Of a DNA stretch of 7,530 nt, positions 1 to 5,487 are shown in pieces (position 1 is the stretch's first letter; every line of letters begins with the position of its first letter). Both the position numbers and the translations under genes were made by a program. This DNA comes from Fulvivirga aurantia (GTDB lineage Bacteria > Bacteroidota > Bacteroidia > Cytophagales > Cyclobacteriaceae), in NCBI RefSeq assembly GCF_009711475.1, contig NZ_SMMD01000764.1:1-7530 (forward strand). Reading direction: 5' to 3'. The notes below the pieces were generated by a model. That model did no database searches and had not been told where the DNA came from. It saw nothing but the letters and a program-made list of their open reading frames with translations.

Positions 1-504
1 TTATTTTTTGATTAGCTCTAGTTCTGTGATCTCGTTTGATGCATTGAGTTTAAAGGTGCCAATGCGATTGATGTTTTTCTTCTGGTCCTTTAAATAGTTA
101 AGATATTCTTTGATAGTGGTTGGTCTATCATAATCCTTCTTGCCATTGGTATTGGCAATTACGATCAGTACCAAAGCATCAGGTGAGTCAAATAAATTGA
201 GCGCTTCTTCTATACTTCTGTTGGCAGATGCAACACTTGGAGCATTAGCTATAGCAGAAAAATAGTCTGAGAGTTTAGTTTCTACTTTCTCTTTTTTTGT
301 TGGTTCTTCTATGGCAACTTCATCGCCTTCTTCTTCCTCATCTTCATCCATAGAGTCTGTTTCCTCTACATTCTCCATTTTGTTTTCATCAGGATCGGAG
401 ACATCGGTTAACTTCTTTTTACTCTTACATGAGACACCACCAATGATTATGGCTAGCATCAATGTCAAGATGAGCGTTAGGTTTTTGTTGGTTTTAGTTT
501 TCAT
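1..504 (-). CDS. Small acidic lipoprotein, function unknown
   Basis: Predicted 167-aa envelope lipoprotein. I chose the ATG at 504; a TTG start at 525 would add seven residues and is less likely, because the ATG already gives a basic n-region (MKTKTNK) and a hydrophobic core. The signal sequence ends in a loose lipobox, GGVSC, making Cys26 the probable lipidated residue, followed by a lysine cluster (KSKKK). Residues about 33-69 are a low-complexity Asp/Glu-rich stretch, probably a flexible tether. Residues about 77-167 look like a compact alpha/beta domain, with a hydrophobic strand (LVLIVIANT), a KDYDRPTTIKEYLNYLKD segment and a C-terminal ITELELIKK strand. From memory, similar C-terminal domains occur in short Bacteroidota lipoproteins, some loosely labelled H-NS-like; I would not accept a DNA-binding role for a lipidated protein. 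The gene is complete, with TAA at the window edge. Nothing here indicates a substrate or partner. Confidence 0.75.
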   Translation of the reverse strand: MKTKTNKNLTLILTLMLAIIIGGVSCKSKKKLTDVSDPDENKMENVEETDSMDEDEEEEGDEVAIEEPTKKEKVETKLSDYFSAIANAPSVASANRSIEEALNLFDSPDALVLIVIANTNGKKDYDRPTTIKEYLNYLKDQKKNINRIGTFKLNASNEITELELIKK

Positions 505-584
505 TTGTTTTTGGTTTATTTTCAAGGTAACCAGACTTTATTTAACCAGTAAGGTCGTAAAAGTCTTAGTGTAATAATTATCAG

Positions 585-621
585 TTAAAACACACTATCA
601 CCAGTGAAGTTTGTGTTTTAA
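585..621 (-). repeat. Inverted repeat in the gap between the two lipoprotein genes
   Basis: Perfect 10-bp arms, ttaaaacaca at 585-594 and tgtgttttaa at 612-621, flank a 17-nt spacer. The stem is AT-rich and no T-run follows it on the minus strand. It could be a second terminator hairpin after the one at 635-670, or an operator for the downstream lipoprotein gene starting at 504. The sequence does not decide between these. Confidence 0.35.
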
Positions 622-634
622 ATTAAATTATAAA

Positions 635-670
635 AGTAATGAGGCCATGTATACACAAAGCCTCATTACT
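635..670 (-). terminator. Rho-independent-type terminator after the coiled-coil lipoprotein gene
   Basis: Perfect 11-bp inverted repeat, agtaatgaggc at 635-645 and gcctcattact at 660-670, with a 14-nt loop. It lies 56 nt past the stop of the gene at 727-1638. Read on the minus strand, the hairpin is followed by TTTATAATTTAATTT, a U-rich though interrupted tail. This makes it a good candidate for ending that transcript before the next lipoprotein gene. On the plus strand the following sequence (gttttaac) is a poorer tail, so minus-strand use is favoured. Confidence 0.6.
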
Positions 671-726
671 GTTTTAACTATAGAAAGTTGTTTTTATTTT
701 ACCTGTACGATAAATCTTGCTTTAGG

Positions 727-1638
727 TTAGTCTACCACTACTACAAGGTATTTAGTAGACTTCCAGAATTCGTCAGGATTAAGAATTGTAAGCTGCTGAA
801 TTTTCTCGTCAGCTGACTTTTTCAACTCATATGATCCTTTAGGGTGATTAGTTACAAGTTCTACCTTTTTGGCAAAAACAGGTATCGCTGTGGTAGCAGT
901 CACGTCAATTTTTTCGAACGCCTGCTCATTTAAGTTAGTACTTAACTTTTCAGTTCTACCTATACCTAATACACCACCTTCTTTTTCAATTACTTTTTCT
1001 TCTTCTAAGTCTCTAGAAGTACCAATTGCAACATAACCAGTATTAAGTGCCTCAGTCTGATTGTCAATTTTCTCATTCTGAGTCTCAATTACTTTAGCTT
1101 GCAAATTAGACTTGTTCTCAAGAGTATCTACTGTATAGCTTAGTTTCTCAACATCTTTGGTAAGCGCTTCTTTCTCAATATTCAATTGTTCGAGATCTTC
1201 TTTCATAGCAATTACTTGCTCATCTTTCTCTTTCAATCTACTATTGAGTCTGTTCACCATCTGCTTGAATTCAGCATTAGTGCTGCTTAGTTCACCCTGC
1301 AGTTCTTCCATCTTCTGACGGTTTTCCTGCATCAAGGTATTAATTGCCTGAATGTCGTTTACAACTGCTGATTTCGCATCACCTTCTGCAAACTCTACAT
1401 TATCAGTAGTTTTTAGATTGATTTTATCCTCTCTTTGTTTTATCTCTTCGAGGTTTCTTTCAATCTCGTTAAAAGTTTGCATATATGCCTCTAGATTAGA
1501 GTTGAGAGAATCTTTCTCTACAGTTAACTCTTGTTTCTCAGCTGTTAGTTGATCAACTTCTTTTTGATTACAACTAACAATTAATGTAGCCAACATCAAC
1601 ACTGTGAAATAATGTGTTACTTTTTTCATTGTTTTCAT
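727..1638 (-). CDS. Coiled-coil lipoprotein, function unknown
   Basis: 303-aa predicted lipoprotein. Residues 1-22 form a signal peptide ending in the lipobox LIVSC, so Cys23 is the probable lipidated residue. A long heptad-rich, Glu/Lys/Leu/Asn-rich coiled coil runs from about 28 to 200, broken near 75-95 (NLKTTDNVEFAEGDAKS). A C-terminal globular domain (about 201-303) begins GYVAIGTSRDLEEEKVI and ends HPKGSYELKKS ... LNPDEFWKSTKYLVVVVD. From memory, this pairing of a coiled coil with an EFWK-type C-terminus recurs in Bacteroidota lipoproteins of unknown role. The coiled coil could act as a periplasmic spacer or oligomerisation rod. The ATG at 1638 is preceded by GAGGG 12 nt upstream, a distant Shine-Dalgarno-like match; an internal Met4 is the alternative start. 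A terminator-like hairpin follows at 635-670, so this is probably a single-gene transcript. Confidence 0.8.
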   Translation of the reverse strand: MKTMKKVTHYFTVLMLATLIVSCNQKEVDQLTAEKQELTVEKDSLNSNLEAYMQTFNEIERNLEEIKQREDKINLKTTDNVEFAEGDAKSAVVNDIQAINTLMQENRQKMEELQGELSSTNAEFKQMVNRLNSRLKEKDEQVIAMKEDLEQLNIEKEALTKDVEKLSYTVDTLENKSNLQAKVIETQNEKIDNQTEALNTGYVAIGTSRDLEEEKVIEKEGGVLGIGRTEKLSTNLNEQAFEKIDVTATTAIPVFAKKVELVTNHPKGSYELKKSADEKIQQLTILNPDEFWKSTKYLVVVVD

Positions 1639-1852
1639 CGTTTGATTTTGCCCTCATAGCTGCAATCTTCATTCCCAAGTCTCAAAAGGGGCTTTTTTGG
1701 AGGTATTTGAGAGGTTTTTGTTACCAATGCCCATCATAATTGTGGAAATTACACATCAATCGTAGCTATTGTTGCGGGTAAAATTTTACTTAATAGATCA
1801 AAGACGGTTTAAATAAGCAGACTATAGAAACAATTCGCTGGGTGCTTGTTAA

Positions 1853-1883
1853 TTGCTTAGGTGGTAAACTATATCTAGTATTG
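1853..1883 (+). promoter_or_regulatory. Candidate Bacteroidota-type promoter for the M42 peptidase unit
   Basis: A TTG at 1853-1855 and TAGTATTG at 1876-1883 are separated by 20 nt. They match the Bacteroidota -33 TTG / -7 TAnnTTTG pattern with one mismatch in the -7 box. Transcription would begin near 1890, giving a leader of about 20 nt before the ATG at 1911. The rest of the 272-bp divergent region (1639-1910) holds no gene, and I found no comparable box for the minus-strand lipoprotein gene. Assigned by eye only. Confidence 0.35.
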
Positions 1884-1910
1884 TTTTAAATTATAATAAA
1901 GACACATAAC

Positions 1911-2960
1911 ATGGCTATAAACGTAGAATTATTAAAGAAAGTATGTGAAGCACCAGGTGTGCCTGGTTATGAAAGCAAAATTAGAAATATGATCATCGAA
2001 GAGGTGACACCCCTTGTAGATGATATATCGGTAGATAATATGGGTAATGTGATCGCTCTCAAAAAAGGGAGAAGTGATGAGAAGCGTGCGATGGTAGCTG
2101 CTCATATGGACGAAATAGGCTTTATCGTTACACACATCGATGACAAAGGCTTTGTGAGATTTACAACATTGGGTGGTTTCGACCCAAAAACACTTACCGC
2201 TCAACGCGTAGTAATACACGGAAAAGAGGATGTTATTGGCGTAATGGGAACAAAGCCAGTTCATGTCATGACCCCGGAAGAGAAAAATAAAATGCCTAAA
2301 ATCAAGGATTACTATATTGATTTGGGCATGAATAAGGAGGAGGTTGAAAAATTAATAGAAGTTGGTAATCCTATTACCCGAGAGCGTGAGCTAATAGAAA
2401 TGGGCAATTGTGTAAACTGTAAGTCAATTGACAATAGGGTGTCGGTTTTTATTTTAATAGAAACGCTTAGAAACCTTAAAGAATGCCCTTACGATGTGTA
2501 TGGAGTATTTACTGTGCAGGAAGAAGTAGGCATAAGAGGTGCTAATGTAGCAGCACACAGTATCAACCCCGATTTTGGTTTTGGCCTCGATACCACCATC
2601 GCTTATGACCTACCAGGAGCGAGTGCACATGAAAAAGTGACCTCTTTGGGAGAAGGTACAGCCATAAAAATCATGGATGCTATGACTATTTGTGATTACC
2701 GTATGGTAGACTACATGAAGAAAATAGCTGAAGAAAATAAAATCAAATGGCAGCCTGAGTTGTTAACAGCAGGAGGGACCGATACAGCAGGTATTCAGCG
2801 CATGGGTAAGTCAGGTGCTATATCGGGTGCGGTCTCAATACCAACACGCCACTTACATCAGGTTATAGAAATGGCCAATAAAGATGATATAGATGGTAGT
2901 ATAAACTTGTTAAGTAACTGCTTAGAATCGTTAGATAAATATGATTGGTCTCACAAATAG
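1911..2960 (+). CDS. M42 family metallo-aminopeptidase
   Basis: 349-aa cytosolic di-metal aminopeptidase of peptidase family M42 (the glutamyl aminopeptidase / TET / FrvX group; older databases call these 'cellulase M' or 'endoglucanase'). The family removes N-terminal residues from short peptides and usually forms large tetrahedral dodecamers. The family's metal and catalytic residues are all visible: His65 and Asp67 in AAHMDEIGF, Asp174 in SIDNRVSVF, the general base Glu204 and metal-binding Glu205 in QEEVGIRG, Asp227 in GLDTT, and His316 in PTRHLHQ. The glycine-rich GGTDTAG (288-294) is also typical. Length is normal and there is no signal peptide. The ATG at 1911 follows an AT-rich leader without a Shine-Dalgarno sequence. 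It overlaps the next gene by 20 nt, suggesting co-transcription. Exact substrate preference cannot be read from sequence; cellulase activity is unlikely. Confidence 0.93.
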   Translation: MAINVELLKKVCEAPGVPGYESKIRNMIIEEVTPLVDDISVDNMGNVIALKKGRSDEKRAMVAAHMDEIGFIVTHIDDKGFVRFTTLGGFDPKTLTAQRVVIHGKEDVIGVMGTKPVHVMTPEEKNKMPKIKDYYIDLGMNKEEVEKLIEVGNPITRERELIEMGNCVNCKSIDNRVSVFILIETLRNLKECPYDVYGVFTVQEEVGIRGANVAAHSINPDFGFGLDTTIAYDLPGASAHEKVTSLGEGTAIKIMDAMTICDYRMVDYMKKIAEENKIKWQPELLTAGGTDTAGIQRMGKSGAISGAVSIPTRHLHQVIEMANKDDIDGSINLLSNCLESLDKYDWSHK

Positions 2961-3579
2961 AAAACTAAAGTTTATAATAATGACAGCATCTTTTATGGTG
3001 CTGTCTACACTTACTTTTGCCCAAATAAAGAAAGACCCCATACGTCTTACTGGTGTGGTCATGGATGCAGACAATGGTAAAGAGGTGCCATTTGTAAGTA
3101 TTCAGGTATCTGGCACTCAGTATGGTACCTCGTCAGATAACAGTGGCTATTTTAGTATTTTCATAAACCCGGGAGATACCCTCAATTTCACCTCTATTGG
3201 CTATAAAGATGCTGCTTTTGTGATGCCATTTAAACTAGGTACCAAGACCTACTCATTAGTACAACTTCTGATAAAGGAAACAAGATTGCTGGAGGAGGTT
3301 GTAGTATTTCCGTGGCCTACTTTAGAAAATTTTGAGAGAGCCTTTTTAGATGTAGATGTGCAGGAGGTTGGTATGGATCAGGTTGTGTCTGAAGTAAAAA
3401 GAGATATGAATGATGCCGTAAACGATAGTAGAGAATATGAGTACTATTACGATCAAATGCGCTATCAGAGACTCTACGAATTGCACGGTAAAATCCCACC
3501 AAATAATTTTCTTAATCCTGCGAGGTGGTCAAACTTTATAAATGATGTAAAGCAGGGTAAGTTTAAGAAAGAAGATTAA
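2941..3579 (+). CDS. Secreted protein with carboxypeptidase-regulatory-like domain
   Basis: 212-aa exported protein. The start at 2941 lies inside the end of the peptidase gene (20-nt overlap). I prefer it to ATG 2980 because it supplies the basic n-region (NRKLK) that the signal peptide needs; cleavage is expected after TFA, leaving Gln28 first. Residues about 34-112 form a carboxypeptidase-regulatory-like (CarboxypepD_reg-type) beta-sandwich: LTGVVMDADNGKEVPFVSI, GTSSDNSGYFSI, PGDTLNFTSIGYKD and a closing LEEVVVF strand. This module is common at the N-termini of Bacteroidota outer-membrane receptors, but here no plug or barrel follows. The C-terminal half (about 113-212) is charged and helical, with a Tyr-rich patch (REYEYYYDQMRYQRLYEL) and an NPARWSNFINDVKQGKF segment; I assign it no function. 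It is probably periplasmic or attached to the outer membrane. Co-transcription with a cytosolic peptidase does not clearly imply a shared function. Confidence 0.8.
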   Translation: MIGLTNRKLKFIIMTASFMVLSTLTFAQIKKDPIRLTGVVMDADNGKEVPFVSIQVSGTQYGTSSDNSGYFSIFINPGDTLNFTSIGYKDAAFVMPFKLGTKTYSLVQLLIKETRLLEEVVVFPWPTLENFERAFLDVDVQEVGMDQVVSEVKRDMNDAVNDSREYEYYYDQMRYQRLYELHGKIPPNNFLNPARWSNFINDVKQGKFKKED

Positions 3580-3951
3580 TCAGACGTTTCTGCCGAGGTG
3601 GTAGCCAAGGAAGACCATTCCTAACCCAACACTCAAACTCGCAATGATGTAAATGGCGGCCATCCAAGGTTTTTCCCAAAGCAGCTGCATGTTTTCGTAA
3701 GCAAATGTAGAGAAGGTAGTGAAGCTACCGCAAAAGCCAACCGCAATAAAAAATCGCGCTGATTCCGTAAAATGATGCCTAATGAGCATGCCGGCAAAAA
3801 AGCCCAGTATTAAGCTGCCAACAATATTCACAGTAAAAGTGCTCAGTGGAAAGGCCGTACTCCATCGCTTATCGATCAAAAGAAAAACAAGGTACCTGGC
3901 GATGCTGCCAAAGAAACCTCCCAGCCCGACTAAAAGTATGTTTTTAAGCAT
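3580..3951 (-). CDS. crcB: Fluoride channel/exporter CrcB (Fluc)
   Basis: 123-aa inner-membrane fluoride channel. Fluc proteins are four-helix subunits forming an antiparallel dual-topology dimer that lets cytoplasmic fluoride leak out, protecting enolase and pyrophosphatase. Hallmarks are present: GGFFGSIARY (11-20), TFTVNIVGS with the conserved Asn42, and GFCGSFTTFSTF (72-83), which carries the central sodium-site region and the phenylalanines lining the fluoride pathway. Length is normal for a single-domain homodimeric form. The start (ATG at 3951) overlaps the stop of the upstream membrane-protein gene by 8 nt, which suggests translational coupling. The stop directly abuts the stop of the convergent gene. 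No fluoride riboswitch is visible before the unit. Confidence 0.96.
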   Translation of the reverse strand: MLKNILLVGLGGFFGSIARYLVFLLIDKRWSTAFPLSTFTVNIVGSLILGFFAGMLIRHHFTESARFFIAVGFCGSFTTFSTFAYENMQLLWEKPWMAAIYIIASLSVGLGMVFLGYHLGRNV

Positions 3952-4390
3952 CTACTTTTAATTTACTACATTTTTTTTGCATGTATTTTCTCAATTGCTG
4001 GTAGTCGGTATGCTCTTGTATACTGAGTGCTATCTTTTTATTGTCATTAAAAAATATCTCCAGTTCTTTAAAAGTACCAGACACAGTCTTCACCTCTACT
4101 TCTTTCCATTTTACAATGTCTCTGAGCTTGTAATTTCTTGTAGTAAAACGTGAGGGAAAGTGAATCTCTATTTTTTGCTTACCAACTCTTACAACCCGAT
4201 AGCCGAGTAATAGTCTGAAAAGCAAACCCATACCTATTGGAAAAAATATGATAGCCAATGTATAGTGATACCACTCCATAGTTGCCCCTGATAAGTAGTG
4301 GCCTATAGCGTAACCGGAAATAAGAAGACAAATTACAATAAAAACACCCAAACTAAATAGGGTGCCGACTTTTGGTTTAGCAACTATCAT
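3944..4390 (-). CDS. Two-TM membrane protein with PH-like C-terminal domain
   Basis: 148-aa protein not recognised as a named family. Residues about 10-31 (TLFSLGVFIVICLLISGYAIG) and 42-63 (YTLAIIFFPIGMGLLFRLLLG) are two transmembrane helices forming a hairpin. Residues about 64-140 read as a cytosolic beta-rich domain ending in a helix: RVVRVGKQKIEIHFP, RNYKLRDIVKWKEVEVK, ELEIFFNDNKKIALSI, then DYQQLRKYMQKKC. That strand pattern with a C-terminal helix resembles bacterial PH-like domains attached to membrane hairpins; this is inferred from pattern, not a match to a specific model. It is the first gene of a unit with crcB, whose start lies inside its last codons. This may simply be shared expression or could reflect a role linked to fluoride or ion homeostasis. 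Confidence 0.75.
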   Translation of the reverse strand: MIVAKPKVGTLFSLGVFIVICLLISGYAIGHYLSGATMEWYHYTLAIIFFPIGMGLLFRLLLGYRVVRVGKQKIEIHFPSRFTTRNYKLRDIVKWKEVEVKTVSGTFKELEIFFNDNKKIALSIQEHTDYQQLRKYMQKKCSKLKVDA

Positions 4391-4426
4391 GAAGCAAAGG
4401 AAATAAAAAGTGTAAAAACGTCTCGC

Positions 4427-4458
4427 TAAATGTAGAATATTTTACCGTTTCTAAACAA
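4427..4458 (-). promoter_or_regulatory. Candidate promoter for the PH-like protein / crcB unit
   Basis: On the minus strand, TTG at 4458-4456 and TACATTTA at 4434-4427 are 21 nt apart, close to the Bacteroidota TTG / TAnnTTTG pattern with one mismatch at the last base. Transcription would begin near 4420, giving a leader of about 30 nt before the ATG at 4390. That leader is too short for a fluoride riboswitch, and no such motif is seen. I found no good box for the divergent plus-strand gene in the same 150-bp gap. Confidence 0.3.
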
Positions 4459-4540
4459 ATTCAACAGGTAATGCATTAATATATAACTAGTTAACATAGG
4501 GCACTTATTTTGCTATACTTCAATCCAATAGAATACCCCA

Positions 4541-5014
4541 ATGGAAGAAGACATACTCTATAGCGACTTTAAAGGCATCAGAATCACGAGTAAAAAGTTT
4601 TACGCGGGACAGAAAGCCTACGCACTGAGGCAAATCAACAAAATCAATTTAAAAAGAGTTACTCCACATAAGCTTAGAGGCATGATCCTTTTTGTAATAG
4701 GCATTGTCGCCATTATACTGGGATCGTTAGAAATGCTTCAGTCAGTTTCTTTTGATATGGGTGATGAAATCTGGCTTATAGATCTCAATTTCGTGTCAAT
4801 CGGATTTGGTGTAATAGCACTTTTATGGGCTATAGTAAGAATGCTCTTGTTTCCTGATGAGTTTGCTGTGCAGGTAGAGATTAAAGATGGTACCGTTGAA
4901 TCAATTCAATCAGATTCCAGAAAATATGCTGCTCGCCTAGCTGCCTCACTCAAACGCGCCTATTATCGTCAGGAAGAAATCGAAAACGACAATGATAAAA
5001 TGCAGGTGGCCTAA
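4541..5014 (+). CDS. DUF6232-like two-TM membrane protein
   Basis: 157-aa membrane protein. Residues 4-41 form a beta-rich N-terminal segment (ILYSDFKGIRITSKKFYAG, then AYALRQINKINLKRVTP). Residues about 47-66 (GMILFVIGIVAIILGSLEML) and 83-104 (NFVSIGFGVIALLWAIVRMLLF) are two transmembrane helices. Residues 108-145 form a further strand-turn-helix unit (FAVQVEIKDGTVESIQSDS, then AARLAASLKRAYYR). This order, short beta unit, TM hairpin, strand and helix, matches what I recall of DUF6232, a family of unknown function. It could represent one PH-like fold interrupted by the membrane hairpin. The ATG at 4541 gives a compact start without a Shine-Dalgarno sequence. The gene is divergent from the PH-like protein / crcB unit, and its stop overlaps the thioredoxin gene's stop by 4 nt. 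Confidence 0.75.
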   Translation: MEEDILYSDFKGIRITSKKFYAGQKAYALRQINKINLKRVTPHKLRGMILFVIGIVAIILGSLEMLQSVSFDMGDEIWLIDLNFVSIGFGVIALLWAIVRMLLFPDEFAVQVEIKDGTVESIQSDSRKYAARLAASLKRAYYRQEEIENDNDKMQVA

Positions 5015-5026
5015 TTAAGATTAGCC
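5008..5026. terminator. Possible bidirectional hairpin at overlapping convergent stops
   Basis: ctaat at 5011-5015 pairs with attag at 5020-5024 around a 4-nt loop. Two more G-C pairs (5008-5009 with 5025-5026) form if C5010 is bulged. The hairpin sits exactly on the overlapping stop codons of the two convergent genes. Neither side has a good T-run, so termination is only a possibility. Confidence 0.2.
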
Positions 5027-5487
5027 TCTATAATATTCAGCATTTGGAGCAATTGCTCAGCACTCACGTAGCCCGATTTCTTATATAATACATCCAACTG
5101 TTTATTAAAAAATATGAGGGTAGGGTACTCTAACGACCCGTCAATTTCACCAATGAGTTGAGCCAACTCGTGCACGCCTGTTTGGTTACCGCTTGGTTTA
5201 AATCTATAGGTTTGCCCTCCAAAATTCACAGGTCTTTCATCTTCGGCATCGAGTCTGATAAAATAATAAGCGTTCTCTATTTTGCTCATCACCCCATCAT
5301 TTCTAAAAGTAGTATTTTCCATCGCCTTGCAATACCTGCACCAGTCGGTGTAAATAAAAGCTATTACAGGTTTAGACTCAATCTTTAATAAGCTGTCTAG
5401 CTCATTGAAAGAATAGCTTTTGATTTGACCAGTAGCGGTAGCATAGCAAGAAATAGCTAAAAGAAATATGCAGCAAAATCGTATCAT
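5011..5487 (-). CDS. Secreted thioredoxin-fold protein
   Basis: 158-aa exported thioredoxin-like protein. Residues 1-20 are a signal peptide (MIRFCCIFLLAISCYATATG), probably cleaved before Gln21. The thioredoxin fold follows: VIAFIYTDWCRYCKAME carries the redox pair Cys50/Cys53 in a WCRYC active site, and YPTLIFF (121-127) supplies the conserved cis-proline, Pro122. The insert between them (PVNFGGQTYRFKPSGNQTGVHELAQ) is longer than in classic thioredoxin and resembles the thioredoxin-7/DsbD-gamma-like group that acts in the periplasm. Cys14 falls in SCY without a good lipobox, so lipidation is unlikely. The start codon overlaps the upstream receptor's stop as ATGA, indicating translational coupling, so it probably serves that receptor or its substrate. 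Whether it is a reductant, an oxidant or a metal-thiol handler cannot be told from the sequence. Confidence 0.88.
   Translation of the reverse strand: MIRFCCIFLLAISCYATATGQIKSYSFNELDSLLKIESKPVIAFIYTDWCRYCKAMENTTFRNDGVMSKIENAYYFIRLDAEDERPVNFGGQTYRFKPSGNQTGVHELAQLIGEIDGSLEYPTLIFFNKQLDVLYKKSGYVSAEQLLQMLNIIEANLN

Noticed and set aside
311..574. Plus-strand open frame rich in serine opposite the acidic lipoprotein
   Set aside because: The poly-serine run is the antisense image of the Asp/Glu-rich codons; there is no independent support.
1680..1712. Inverted repeat tctcaaa / tttgaga with an inner aaaag-ggg-ctttt hairpin and T-run in the divergent region
   Set aside because: The stems are only 5-7 bp with a 19-nt outer loop. 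It lies upstream of both flanking genes, where a terminator has no obvious job, so it may be chance in AT-rich DNA.
1932..2264. Antisense open frame of 110 codons inside the M42 gene
   Set aside because: It lies wholly opposite a well-supported enzyme, has Cys/His/Tyr-rich shadow composition, and shows no signal or domain.
4391..4540. Fluoride riboswitch upstream of the crcB unit
   Set aside because: The minus-strand leader shows no recognisable crcB-motif core and is only about 30 nt if the candidate promoter is right.
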